From Schistocerca nitens (lineage: Eukaryota; Arthropoda; Insecta; Orthoptera; Acrididae): DNA of 64,000 nt. Below the pieces are notes generated by a model. The model was not told where the DNA came from and made no database searches. It worked only from the letters and a program-made list of their open reading frames with translations. Below are positions 11,637 through 22,310 of the stretch, one piece after another. The position numbers and the translations under genes were made by a program. Location: assembly GCF_023898315.1 (NCBI RefSeq), contig NC_064622.1, forward strand, positions 271,179,503 to 271,243,502, given 5' to 3'. The number at the start of each line of letters is the position of its first letter. Position 1 is the first letter of the stretch.

Positions 11637-11754
11637 CTACTGGCTTTATTTGCCATATGGTAAGAAAGTACTGGAACCACGACAGAAAGAAAGTAGCATT
11701 CAATTTACTGTAGTTAACGAAGCAAGCAACGACCCTTAACATTTCCTGCGATGT

Positions 11755-12070
11755 TTGCTTCGTTTGCTAATGCGTTTTCCGAGTTGCGGTTTCCCGGGTC
11801 CGTGCGGGAGCGCGGCTGCGATTTTCCCGGCAGCAAAGGCGCCGGCTTTTTTTTCCACTCCCACTGCGGAGCTGTGGGCGGCCGTGGCAACGCCCACCCA
11901 CGCGCGGGCTGGCGCGTGGCGTCACCCGGGCGGAGGCTGGCGGCGTTACCATGGCAACGGCCGCCGCCACCGCCGCCGCCGCCGCTGCTGGTGCATCGAT
12001 CCAGCCCGGCGTGCGTCGCAGGTTGGCCTAGCTGCGCTACGGCAGGGGCAATGGGAGTGAGACGAGCTGC
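11755..12070. other. GC- and CpG-rich block
   Basis: A ~300-bp CpG-dense island with a GCC triplet run at about 11960-11985, immediately followed by an AC microsatellite. The long ORFs on both strands (Pro/Ala/Arg-rich) are compositional. It could be a CpG-island promoter of an unseen host gene; no exon or splice signal is clear. Confidence 0.4.
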
Positions 12071-12084
12071 CGGCGCTGGTGTAG

Positions 12085-12085
<1 letters not shown>

Positions 12086-12116
<31 letters not shown>
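12086..12116. repeat. (AC)n microsatellite
   Basis: About 15 uninterrupted CA units following the GC-rich block. Confidence 0.97.
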
Positions 12117-12117
<1 letters not shown>

Positions 12118-12167
12118 AACAGGCACATATATTCATTCAAGAAAGATGGAAACTAGTCTTCAGCTCC

Positions 12168-12295
12168 ATAAAATGTTTATTAGACTCACTTTACTGGTTT
12201 CATCATTTTCAACTGTCAATCCGAGAAGTTTGAAATAGGCTCAGATCATAAATAAGCTAAAGTCAAATAAGGATCGGGCGATAGTTTCCTACAGA
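12168..12295 (+). repeat. Penelope-like inverted terminal repeat, left arm
   Basis: TTATTAGACTCACTTTACTGG at the start and GTCAAATAAGGATCG near the end match, in inverted orientation and with roughly three-quarters identity, the segment 16085-16212. Such inverted flanking repeats with ACCGGTTT-type words are typical of Penelope-like element termini. No reverse transcriptase or endonuclease of this family is left between the arms; the space is filled by a LINE. Confidence 0.6.
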
Positions 12296-13080
12296 GAATC
12301 AGCTATGTGGGAGAGAGAGAGTATGTTGTAAAATAGTTAAGCACAAGAACCACAACGTGTTACCGGATCAATAAAGATAGTCAAATCACAAAGGAATACA
12401 TAATATACGTGATGAACAGAGATCAACAGAGCCTCAGATTTGAAAATGATACATAACGCTACATATACGACGAATGTCAACCAACATACTGACGACATGG
12501 AGAGATATTATTACGCCATCATGCAAAGTGTTTATAGAACCTCAATAAAAGTATGCAGAGTGAGAGCAATAGTAGCCACTGCACCTTATGGAACCATAGA
12601 TAATGTTTAACATAAGCCTATAAACAGACAGTTAAGCTGCTGTTCAAGTGCAAAAATATCATTACGTGAAAAGTGAGCCAGACAAAGTAGGTAAAGCGTT
12701 CTATTTTATTATCAGATAACGGATGACGACAACGTCGAATGAAGAACTGGCGACTGGTTGAACTTTTCAATGTCTTGGGGAAGAGGTCGGCCGCCAGATG
12801 TATGGTTTTATAATGTTCAATGGATACTATCGCTCCCCCTGTGCATACTTTTATTAACGTTATTTGAATACCAGCAGTCTCACTTCATATTTAGGGGTGA
12901 TAAATGCTCTTCAAGTCATTAGTATATTGGCTGGCATTCGTCACATATAGTCATATTTATGTTTTGCGATTTGACAGTTTGTTGCTTGCTACACACCGCA
13001 GATTTTATGTATTCTTTTGTGATGTGACTGTTTATTGATTCTGTAACAAACGTACGCTGTGCTTCTCATGCTTAACTATT
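12296..13080. other. Unclassified sequence between inverted repeats
   Basis: No ORF or repeat recognised. By position it is either the degraded interior of the Penelope-like element or host sequence between two separate terminal fragments. Confidence 0.35.
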
Positions 13081-13089
13081 TACATTTGT

Positions 13090-16040
13090 GTTAAGAAACA
13101 TCTACATCTACATCTATACTCCGCGAGCCACCTTACGGTGTGTGGCGGAGGGTACTTATTGTACCACTATCTGATCCCCCCTTCCCTGTTCCATTCACGA
13201 ATTGTGCGTGGGAAGAACGACTGCTTGTAAGTCTCCGTATTTGCTCTAATTTCTCTGATCTTTTCGTTGTGATCATTACGCGAGATATATGTGGGCGGTA
13301 GTAATATGTTGCCCATCTCTTCCCGGAATGTGCTCTCTCGTAATTTCGATAATAAACCTCTCCGTATTGCGTAACGCCTTTCTTGAAGTGTCCGCCACTG
13401 GAGCTTGTTCAGCATCTCCGTAACGCTCTCGCGCTGATTAAATGTCCCCACGACGAATCGCGCTGCTTTTCGCTGGATCATGTCTATCTCTTCTATTAAT
13501 CCAACCTGGTAAGGGTCCCATACTGATGAGCAATACTCAAGAATCGGACGAACAAGCGTTTTGTAAGCTACTTCTTTCGTCGATGAGTCACATTTTCTTA
13601 GAATTCTTCCTATGAATCTCAACCTGGCGCCTGCTTTTCCCACTATTTGTTTTATGTGATCATTCCACTTCAGATCTCTCCGGATAGTAACTCCTAAGTA
13701 TTTTACGGTCGTTACCGCTTCCAATGATTTACCACCTATGGCATAATCGTACTGGAATGGATTTCTGCCCCTATGTATGCGCATTATATTACATTTATCT
13801 ACGTTTAGGGAAAGCTGCCAGCTGTCGCACCATTCATTAATCCTCTGCAGGTCTTCCTGGAGTACGTACGAGTCTTCTGATCTTGCTACTTTCTTGTAGA
13901 CAACCGTGTCATCTGCAAATAGCCTCACGGAGCTACCGATGTTGTCAACTAAGTCATTTATGTATATTGTAAACAATAAAGGTCCTATCACGCTTCCTTG
14001 CGGTACTCCCGAAATTACCTCTACATCTGCAGATTTTGAACCGTTAAGAGTGACATGTTGTGTTCTTTCTTCTAGGAAATCCTGAATCCAATCACAAACC
14101 TGGTCCGATATCCCGTAAGCTCGTATTTTTTTCACTAAACGTAAGTGCGGAACCGTATCAAATGCCTTCCTGAAGTCCAGGAATACGGCATCAATCTGCT
14201 CGCCAGTGTCTACGGCACTGTGAATTTCTTGGACAAATAGGGCGAGCTGAGTTTCACATGATCTCTGTTTGCGGAATCCATGTTGGTTATGATGAAGGAG
14301 ATTTGTATTATCTAAGAACGTCATAATACGAGAACATAAAACATGTTCCATTATTCTACAACAGATTGACGTAAGCGAAATAGGCCTATAATTATTCGCA
14401 TCTGATTTATGACCCTTCTTGAAAATGGGAACGACCTGCGCTTTCTTCCAGTCGCTAGGTACTTTATGTTCTTCCAGAGATCTACGATAAATTGCTGATA
14501 GAAAGGGGGCAAGTTCTTTAGCATAATCACTGTAGAATCTTACGGGTATCTCGTCTGGTCCGGATGCTTTTCCGCTACTAAGTGATAGCAGTTGTTTTTC
14601 AATTCCGATATCGTTTATTTCAATATTTTCCATTTTGGCGTCCGTGCGACGGCTGAAGTCAGGGACCGTGTTACGATTTTCCGCAGTGAAACAGTTTCGG
14701 AACACTGAATTCAGTATTTCTGCCTTTCTTCGGTCGTCCTCTGTTTCGGTGCCATCGTGGTCAACGAGTGACTGAATAGGGGATTTAGATCCGCTTACCG
14801 ATTTTACATATGACCAAAACTTTTTAGGGTTCTTGTTTAGATTGTTTGCCAATGTTTTATGTTCGAATTCGTTGAATGCTTCTCTCATTGCTCTCTTTAC
14901 GCTCTTTTTCGCTTCGTTCAGCTTTTCCTTATCAGCTATGATTCGACTACTCTTAAACCTATGATGAAGCTTTCTTTGTTTCCGTAGTACCTTTCGTACA
15001 TGATTGTTATACCACGGTGGATCTTTCCCCTCGCTTTGGACCTTAGTCGGTACGAACTTATCTAAGGCGTACTGGACGATGTTTCTGAATTTTTTCCATT
15101 TTTGTTCCACATCCTCTTCCTCAGAAATGAACGTTTGATGGTGGTCACTCAGATATTCTGCGATTTGTGCCCTATCACTCTTGTTAAGCAAATATATTTT
15201 CCTACCTTTCTTGGCATTTCTTATTACACTTGTAGTCATTGATGCAACCACTGACTTATGATCACTGATACCCTCTTCTACATTCACGGAGTCGAAAAGT
15301 TCCGGTCTATTTGTTGCTATGAGGTCTAAAACGTTAGCTTCACGAGTTGGTTCTCTAACTATCTGCTCGAAGTAATTCTCGGACAAGGCAGTCAGGATAA
15401 TGTCACAAGAGTCTCTGTCCCTGGCTCCAGTTCTGATTGTGTGACTATCCCATTCTATACCTGGTAGATTGAAGTCTCGCCCTATTACAATAGTATGATC
15501 ACGAAACTTCTTCACGACGTTCTGCAGGTTCTCTCTGAGGCGCTCAACTACTACGGTTGCTGATGCAGGTGGTCTATAGAAGCATCCGACTATCATATCT
15601 GACCCACCTTTGATACTTAACTTAACCCAGATTATTTCACATTCGCATTCGCTAATAACTTCACTGGATATTATTGAATTCTTTACTGCTATAAATACTC
15701 CTCCACCATTGGCGTTTATCCTATCCTTGCGGTATATATTCCATTCTGTGTCTAGGATTTCGTTACTGTTCACTTCCGGTTTTAACCAACTTTCCGTTCC
15801 TAATACTATATGCGCACTATTTCCTTCAATAAGCGATACTAATTCAGGAACCTTGCCCTGGATACTCCTGCAGTTTACCAATATTACGTTAACTTTTCCT
15901 GTTTTTGGTCTCTGAGGACGGACGTTCTTTATCAACGATGCTGATGTTCTCTCTGGTAAGCCGTCAGGTATTTTATCGTTTCGCCCAAGGGGGGGTCCCT
16001 CTAACCTAAAAAACCTCTCAAACTTCCCCGTTGTTCAATC
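13090..16040 (-). mobile_element. Long LINE (non-LTR retrotransposon), 5'-truncated
   Basis: Runs from a TAGATG-repeat 3' tail (CATCTACATCTACATC on + at 13100) through a 3' UTR-like end and a complete-looking ORF2. A 9-bp direct repeat TACATTTGT at 13081-13089 and 16045-16053 is a candidate target-site duplication. No ORF1 is present, so the copy is 5'-truncated. By far the best-preserved LINE in the window. Confidence 0.88.
13167..15935 (-). CDS. LINE ORF2: endonuclease-reverse transcriptase
   Basis: 922 codons without a stop. Target-primed reverse transcription enzyme. Domain order: N-terminal EEP/AP-type endonuclease (LGTESWL near residue 45, GRDFN near 152, ISDHKSV near 223), then a linker, then the reverse transcriptase (YRPISLTS, NQHGFRK, DFRKAFDTVPH, GVPQGSVIGPLLF near 642, catalytic FADD at 673-676, KYLGV), then a C-terminal tail (LEYCSSVWDPYQ, QRKAARFV, PPTYISRNDH). 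No RNase H. The arrangement fits the CR1/Jockey group, but the clade is uncertain. One oddity is Arg instead of Gly before DFN in the endonuclease. The given start is TTG, not ATG. The frame stays open upstream to a TGA at 16035-16037 (peptide FERFFRLEGPPLGRND), so the true protein probably starts beyond a 5' truncation. Possibly still catalytically competent. Confidence 0.92.
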   Translation of the reverse strand: MIKNVRPQRPKTGKVNVILVNCRSIQGKVPELVSLIEGNSAHIVLGTESWLKPEVNSNEILDTEWNIYRKDRINANGGGVFIAVKNSIISSEVISECECEIIWVKLSIKGGSDMIVGCFYRPPASATVVVERLRENLQNVVKKFRDHTIVIGRDFNLPGIEWDSHTIRTGARDRDSCDIILTALSENYFEQIVREPTREANVLDLIATNRPELFDSVNVEEGISDHKSVVASMTTSVIRNAKKGRKIYLLNKSDRAQIAEYLSDHHQTFISEEEDVEQKWKKFRNIVQYALDKFVPTKVQSEGKDPPWYNNHVRKVLRKQRKLHHRFKSSRIIADKEKLNEAKKSVKRAMREAFNEFEHKTLANNLNKNPKKFWSYVKSVSGSKSPIQSLVDHDGTETEDDRRKAEILNSVFRNCFTAENRNTVPDFSRRTDAKMENIEINDIGIEKQLLSLSSGKASGPDEIPVRFYSDYAKELAPFLSAIYRRSLEEHKVPSDWKKAQVVPIFKKGHKSDANNYRPISLTSICCRIMEHVLCSRIMTFLDNTNLLHHNQHGFRKQRSCETQLALFVQEIHSAVDTGEQIDAVFLDFRKAFDTVPHLRLVKKIRAYGISDQVCDWIQDFLEERTQHVTLNGSKSADVEVISGVPQGSVIGPLLFTIYINDLVDNIGSSVRLFADDTVVYKKVARSEDSYVLQEDLQRINEWCDSWQLSLNVDKCNIMRIHRGRNPFQYDYAIGGKSLEAVTTVKYLGVTIRRDLKWNDHIKQIVGKAGARLRFIGRILRKCDSSTKEVAYKTLVRPILEYCSSVWDPYQVGLIEEIDMIQRKAARFVVGTFNQRESVTEMLNKLQWRTLQERRYAIRRGLLSKLRESTFREEMGNILLPPTYISRNDHNEKIREIRANTETYKQSFFPRTIREWNREGGIR

Positions 16041-16084
16041 TGTGTACATTTGTTTCGTTACATACTCTTTTAATATATGTATTT

Positions 16085-16212
16085 TTTGCCGGTTCTTTGT
16101 GAGACACTATCATGCGATCCTTATTTGACGTCGGCTCATTTTTGATTTGAGCCTATCTCAACCTACTGATGATAATCTGACTGCTAAAACCGGTAAAGTG
16201 AGCCTAATAACA
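16085..16212 (-). repeat. Penelope-like inverted terminal repeat, right arm
   Basis: Inverted partner of 12168-12295. The plus strand contains CTGATGA at 16166-16172 followed by AAAACCGGTAAAGTG, a hammerhead-like word pair with one change (AAAA for GAAA) and a poor stem II. Confidence 0.6.
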
Positions 16213-16224
16213 TTTTTGTGCAAC

Positions 16225-16345
16225 TGACAATATCGAAGGTAAAGATGTGCTTACAGCTCTTAAAGTATGTATTTTAGCGCCCATGTTTACTAGGTGGTTT
16301 TGCTTTAAATGATCTTTCCTGTCATATCCCAGGATATTGAGCGTT
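16225..16345. repeat. Dispersed repeat fragment of unknown class
   Basis: ACAGCTCTTAAAGTATGTATTTTAGCGCCCATGTTTACT-type sequence related to 4745-4800. Non-coding. Confidence 0.4.
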
Positions 16346-16374
16346 TCTCCTCCTGGGACACCATATATATGCAC

Positions 16375-17690
16375 TGAAGAGCCAAAGAAACTAGTACGCG
16401 TACCTAATATCAAAAATGGTTCAAATGGCTCTGAGCACTATGGGACTCAACTGCTGTGGTTATCAGTCCCCTAGAACTTAGAACTACTTAAACCTAACTA
16501 ACCTAAGGACATCACACACATCCATGCCCGAGGCAGGATTCGAACCTGCGACCGTAGCAGTCCCACGGTTCCGGACTGCGCGCCTAGAACCGCGAGACCA
16601 CCGCGGCCGGCCACCTAATATCGTGTGGGGCCCCTACGAGCATGCAGAAGTGCCGCAACTCGACGTGGCATGGACTCGACTAATGTCTGAAGTAGTGCTG
16701 GAGGTAATTCACGTAATGAATTCTGCAGGGCTGTCCATAAATCCGTAAGAGTACGAGGGGGTGGAGATCTCTTCTGAACAGCACGTTGCAAGGCATCCCA
16801 TATATGCTCAGTAATGTTCATGTCCAGGGAGGTTGGTGGCCGGCGGAAGTGCTTACACACAGAAATTCTGGACTTATGAGGTATTGCATTGTCCTGATGG
16901 AATTGCCCAAGTCCGTCTGAATGAACAACGGAAATGAATGGAAGCAGGTGATCAGACAGGATGCTTACCTATGTGTCACCTATCAGAGTTGTATCAACAC
17001 GTATCATTCACTCCAACTGCACACGCCCCACACCGTTTCAGAACAGTCCCCAGCTGACATGGAGGGTCTATGGGTTCATGAGGTTGTCTCCATAGCAGTA
17101 TACGTCCGTCCGCTCGATACAATTTGAAGCGAGACTCGTCCGACCAGGCAACATGTTTCCAGTCATCAACAGTCCAATGTCGGTGTTGACGGGCCCAGAC
17201 GAAGCGTAAAGCTTTGCGTCGTTCAGTCATCAAGTGTACACGAGAAGACCTTCGGCTCCGAAAGCCTATATTGATGATGTTTTGTTGAATAGTTCGCATG
17301 CTGACACTTGTTGATAACCCAGCATTGGAATCTGCAGCAATTTTAGGAGAAGTTGCACTTCTATTCACGATGAACGATTCTCTTCAGTCGTCGTTGGTCC
17401 CGTTCTTGCAGGATCTTTTTCCAGCCACAGCGATGTCGGAGATTTGATATTTTACCGGATTGCTGGTATTCATGCTGTGCCCCACCGCTCGTCTTCCGAC
17501 TATAACACTACGTTCAAACTCACTGAAATCTTGATAACGTGCCATTGTAGCAGCAGTAATCGATTTAGCAACTGTGCCAGACACTTTTTGTCTTATATAG
17601 GCTTTGCCGACAGCAGCGCCGTATTCTGCCTGTTTACATATCTCTGTATTTGGGTATCCGTACCTATACCAGTTTTTGGCACGAACTTTA
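16375..17690 (-). mobile_element. Tc1-like element, family D, copy 1 (pseudogenised)
   Basis: Left terminus TGCACTGAAGAGCCAAAGAAA; right end ACCAGTTTTTGGCAC, truncated. Minus-strand frames give the transposase in pieces: MARYQDFSEFERSVIVGRR (start at about 17544), a helix-turn-helix, ERRKALRFVWARQHRHW, VAWSDESRFKLYRADGR (first Asp), then near the left end NITEHIWDALQ (catalytic Glu) and ESMPRRVAALL. Broken by frameshifts and by a family A SINE at 16412-16612. A second copy spans 50706-53967. Confidence 0.85.
16412..16612 (-). mobile_element. tRNA-derived SINE (family A) inside Tc1-like element
   Basis: Flanked by a 10-bp direct repeat ACCTAATATC at 16402-16411 and 16613-16622. The interrupted host site is recognisable from the sister Tc1 copy at 50738-50750. 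B box GGTTCGAATCC intact on the minus strand. Confidence 0.93.
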
Positions 17691-17734
17691 ATAGTGGCAA
17701 CTATTTATTTACAGCTCGTACAAAATAGATACGT

Positions 17735-18050
17735 GTTACAAAGTTTTACTGAGCTTCAAAGTAGTCACCAGCATTGTGTATAATCCGTTTCCAGCAATGT
17801 GGGAGTCGTAGGATACTCTAAGCAGTGCCAGTTGTGTTGATAGCGGCGCGGTCTATTGCCCGACGAATTTGTAGCAGTTCTGAAACGAATGCCGTGAAGT
17901 GTTTCCTTCAATATAGAAATCGATTTGAACTCACGAGGGCTTAAGTCGCGGGTGTGCAGTAGGTGGTTTAGCACTCAGCAGCCCCATCAGTCAAACAAAT
18001 CAATAACAGCTTGCACTCTACGTGCTTGAGCATTGTCCTGAAAAATGGTC
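17735..18050 (-). mobile_element. Mariner-like transposase C-terminal relic
   Basis: Minus-strand peptide: DNAQARRVQAVIDLFD..., then L.HTRDLSPREFKSISILKETLHGIRF, then RPRRYQHNWHCLEYPTTPTLLETDY. It matches the layout DNARPH...SPDLSPCDFDLIPKMKEPLRGIRF of mariner/Tc1 catalytic C-termini, with several substitutions of catalytic positions (SPRE for SPCD). Fragment only. Confidence 0.6.
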
Positions 18051-18066
18051 AGGTCGTGCAGAAAAT

Positions 18067-18140
18067 GTCATCACTTCTGTCTCTAAGCTGGTCGAAGGTT
18101 GTGTTGCAAAAATGAACAGCATAGAGACAGAAGTGATGAC
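18067..18140. repeat. Perfect snap-back hairpin
   Basis: An 18-bp arm GTCATCACTTCTGTCTCT at 18067-18084 is exactly complementary to 18123-18140, extendable by one pair, with a ~36-nt loop. It lies at the junction between a mariner relic and a LINE fragment. Confidence 0.9.
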
Positions 18141-18189
18141 TTAGTAGTTCCTATGAAACTAAACTCAGTGAGTCATTGTTAACGGAGAG

Positions 18190-19080
18190 AAAAACATCTA
18201 ATGTATAAGTAACTTTGTGTCTACCCGAAGGCAGAGATATAGGACCATTTATTTTCATAATATGTGTAAATGTCCTGGTGTACAAAGCCGGTAACGCCAT
18301 GAGGGGTTTCACGGATATACAGAGAAGATGCAACGCATCAGATTGTAGTGAAAAGCACGAACGTTTGCAGAGGATCGGCGCTTCGTGCAGGGACTGGCAG
18401 TTGACCCTCAATACAAACAAATGCAACGTATTACGAATACATAGACAGAAAGATCCGTTATTGTGTGATAACACGGTTGCGGAATATTCACTGGCAGCAG
18501 TTACATCAGTAAAATATGTAGCAGCATGTGTGCGGACCGATTTAAAGTGGAACGACCAAATAAAACTAATTGCACGTAACTCAGATGCTCGACTGAGATT
18601 GATTGGAAGAATCCCCAGGAAATGTTTTCTACCCACAAACGGGGTAGCTTACAAAACACTCGTTCGACCGAAACTTGAATATTGCTCGTAAATCTGCGAT
18701 CTGTACCAGAAAGGATTGATAGAGGAAACAGAGAAGAAACAATGAAGTGTGTGATTTCCGTTGCACGTTCATTTAGAAAGCGGCAATGCATTACTGAAAT
18801 ACACTGCCGACTTCAGTGGCAGACATTATAAAGAAGTCGTTCTGCATCAGGGAGTGGTCTACTAGACAAATTACAGAGCGTACTTATCTAGATGAGTCAA
18901 TCAGTATACTAATTCCTCCTAAGTTTATCACTCGAAAAGACCACGAAGGTAAAACTAGAGAGAGTCAAGCTTACACGGAGACAATCGTTTCTTCAGCGCC
19001 CCGTTTGGGACTGGAACAGGAAAGGAGAAATGAGCATGGTACAGAAAGTACGTTCCACCACACACTGTAATGTGATTTGC
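18190..19080 (+). pseudogene. LINE reverse transcriptase fragment
   Basis: Decayed RT of the same group as the 13.1-16.0 kb element. Recognisable: P.GR.IGPFIF (GVPQGSVIGPLLF equivalent), LQRIGASCRDWQLTLNTNKCNVLRIHR, SVKYVAACVRTDLKWNDQIK, ARLRLIGRIPRKC, KTLVRPKLEYCS. The FADD catalytic segment is destroyed between the first two blocks. The remainder to 19080 matches the C-terminal tail in broken frames. Non-functional. Confidence 0.82.
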
Positions 19081-19249
19081 AGTCTACGTGTGACGGTTCG
19101 CCTTCTTTTATTTCTTCGTTGATTTTTCTCAGTGTCGACGTACTGGCGTTGTGATACTGGCTGAAAAATGGGGTGTGGAAGTTCAACACTGATTACTTTC
19201 AATAATGTAGCTGACAGGTGCACAGTTGCGTTTCACAGTAGTTTACTTT

Positions 19250-19276
19250 CACAACCCCCCCCCCCCCCCCTCCCCA
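19250..19276. repeat. Poly-C tract
   Basis: About 19 consecutive C residues followed by TCCCC. A low-complexity run; length may be assembly-sensitive. Confidence 0.9.
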
Positions 19277-21100
19277 ATTATACACAGTTATATATGGCCA
19301 GTGCTCTATGGTTTTAACTTTCCATAAGCCTTATTAATAGTTTGCAGGCAAACCTTCACATACTGCTACAATAGTTTACAACTGAACATATGCGAGCAGT
19401 AAAAACCTAACCACAAAGTCCACATTTCTTGAAGCATGGAAAGGTATTTATGGAGCAGACGCTGTCATTGTTTTAGGACACGTCCTAATTGTGTAACACT
19501 TATTTCACAGTTAAGTTGGAGGATTGTTGTTGTTCTGATCAACACAGGTTTCTCGTCTGAAACTCAGCTGTGGACTGACTGTCTCTGGACCAAAAATCGG
19601 GCCCATATACATCCTCACAATAATAGGAGCTGAAAATACATATTGTTCGAGGTTTAATTTACAGAAATTACAGTTAAAACTTAATCGATTAACTGAATAC
19701 ATCGAAGAATTAGTTCTTTTTAACAGTGTCTTATACTACAAGAGTTAAGCCAAATTAATTGCCTAAATCATGAAATTAACATACATCGTTACGCAAACAA
19801 TACTTTTGACAAAACTGGAAATTACTTTGGAATTAATGAAGGGCTGGCTTTGCTAACATGTTTTCGAATAGAGCCAAATAGATACTTTAAGATTACCAGT
19901 ATTTCGTCTTCCAAATGTTTATAATTAGTACAGAATTTATATTTGTTTATGTCAAAAACAGAATGTAAGTTACGAAACAATTACTGATTTCACCCTATAA
20001 CAAAAGATACTAACTAGGAGTAGCCAAAATAAATTAGAAAATCAATTACATACATAAAACTAAGCACAAAATTAGATCTGGTGTTATATTCTTTAAAACG
20101 GGGGGCCAACCTTTCTCTTTTATGAAAATGCAGATTATATTCACGTATATTAATGGTAATTAGTCAGACATGAAACCATGAATTTTAAGGAGGCAGTTGG
20201 CAAAACAAGACGTAAAAATGCGCCAGTTTGCTTCGTCACATACGGACGTACATGTAGATGTAGATCAACTGCTTTAAAATTACTCCGAGTTTAGTTTTAC
20301 TGCGTCTTTACTTTTGTTATTAGTTTGAGGTTGCTCAACTATGAAAACGGGGCATTAAGTAGGTACCTAGGAAAAAACGTAACAAGGTTGTAAGTAGTAT
20401 CTACGGCAAGTTACTCGAATCGTCAAGTACTTAGAATCTATACATCTCTAGGCTGCACGTGTGCTGCTGGCCACCTGAGAAGAAATTTTAAAATAACCCG
20501 TAAAAATAGCTCTTCAGAACAATATTTTCGAATTAAAATTCTATAACGTAACCTTTATTAAGTATTTGTGTAAAATTTTACTCTGCAATTTACAAATTAA
20601 TGAATTGATGAGATTTAACAAGTGAAAAGAATTTAAATCATGAAGGTACACAACACGATATGTTAATAGCGCAACAAACAATTGTATTTTAAAATATGGG
20701 ACAAAATTTGAATTTCGAGTTTATGTAAAAATGAGCATTTAAATTTTAAAAATAACATTTTGTAACTATTGACAGATATAATTGGTAGGGGAATGCCAAA
20801 TACCAAAAGGAATGTAGCAAAACAGCATATTTTAAAACACATTTAATTCAAGTAGCGATCATGCTCAATATTTTAATAAAAACCGTTCCAGATCGCAATA
20901 AATTTTTGTGATTAATTCTGGGTACCGGTTTCAGTCCATGAGACCATCCTCGGACCACGTCATGGTAAAACATAATTATCACACACTAAACTATGAGAAT
21001 TAAAATATTCAGTTCACGGTTTCCATTTAGAGGGGTGTCATCGTAACTAAAAAGAACTATGCATATTCTGTGTACTAAAACATTACAAGAATAAGCGATC
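19277..21100. other. Long AT-rich stretch with one PLE-like word
   Basis: No gene recognised. At 20248-20262 a TGTAGATGTAGATC word resembles a LINE tail. At 20923-20952, on the minus strand, CCGAGGA and GAAACCGGT flank a weak hairpin, resembling the terminal motif of Penelope-like elements. Confidence 0.45.
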
Positions 21101-21109
21101 TATTCACAT

Positions 21110-22265
21110 ATAGTCAGCACGAACTCAGAAAATATCGGCCTTGTGCAGTCCAACTGTTTCTTTATTTCCACAAAGCAATGATTGCTATCGACAGGGGACC
21201 ACAAGTTGATTCCATAGTTCTCGATTTACAGAAAGTTTGTGATACCGTTTCACACAAGGGGGTTATAATCAAATTGTGTACCTATCGAATATTATCATCT
21301 TAGCTGCGCGACTCGATTCGTGATTTAACGTCAGAAAGGTCACAGTTCGTAGTAAATCGTGGCAAGTCGTCTCCTGGAACCGTAGCTATATCTGAAGTTC
21401 TTCATGGAAGTGCTACAGGCTTTGTGCTGTATTTGATTTATACGAACGGTTTAGGAGACCATCTGAGCATGCCTTACAGATTATCTGTAGATGATACTGT
21501 CATATAACGTCTAGTAAAATCAACAGGAGATCAAAACGAATTGCAAAATGGCTTAGACAAGATATCTGCATGTTGCAAAAATGGCAACTGGCACTAACCG
21601 GTAAAGACTGTAAGACCTCCACATGAGTAGTAAAGAATTCATTAAATTTCGGTTACACGATAAATCCCACAAATTTAAAGGTTCTCGATGCAACTAAACA
21701 CTCAGAGATAACAATTACAAACCACTAAAATTGGAGTCATCATACAGAAAATGTTATGGAGAAGACGAACCGAAGACTGCGTTTTATTGGTAGAACACAT
21801 AGAAGATGCAACAAATCTATTAAAATAGTGCGTGCATTACGCTTGACCGTCCTGTTCTGAAGCCTTGCGAGGGGGGGGGGGGGGGTACGGGATCATTACC
21901 ACATAGGATTCACGGATGACTCCGAAAAGTTCAAAGAAAAGCAGCTCTTTTTGTATTACCACGAAATAGTGGAGATGGTATCGCAGGTATGATAAGCGAG
22001 TTCCTTAGAAACGAAATTCCAGTCACCAACTTTCTCCTCTGAAAATCATATTTTGTACACTCGTACCTACATAGGGAGAAATGACCATCGTCATAAAACT
22101 AAAAAAAAAGTAAATAAAGAACCAGAGCTGACACATAAAAATTTAGGTATTCATTTTTCCCACGTACCAGTCGAGAGTAGAATGGTTGGGTAATAGTTTG
22201 AAAGACGATCTATGAATCATCGGGAGAACACTTTAAGTGTGCATTGCAGAGTAGTTGTGCAGATG
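21110..22265 (+). pseudogene. Divergent LINE reverse transcriptase fragment
   Basis: Frames read VDSIVLDLQKVCDTVSH (DFxKAFDxVxH equivalent), SERSQFVVNRG, a degraded GVPQGSVLGP region (SEVLHGSATGFVLYLIYTNGL), then YRLSVDDTVI (FADD equivalent now SVDD). The decayed C-terminal tail ends near GTGCAGATGTAGAG at 22255. A poly-G run at 21871-21885 disrupts it. More diverged than the other LINE copies, so probably older or a separate family. Confidence 0.72.
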
Positions 22266-22310
22266 TAGAGTAAGTATCCATAAGTATTATAAAAATGGAT
22301 ATACGTATAC

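Noticed and set aside
11714-12233. Long overlapping Pro/Ala/Arg-rich ORFs on both strands
   Set aside because: High GC lowers stop-codon density; frames overlap on both strands, one runs into an AC microsatellite (Thr-His repeat), and no motif is present.
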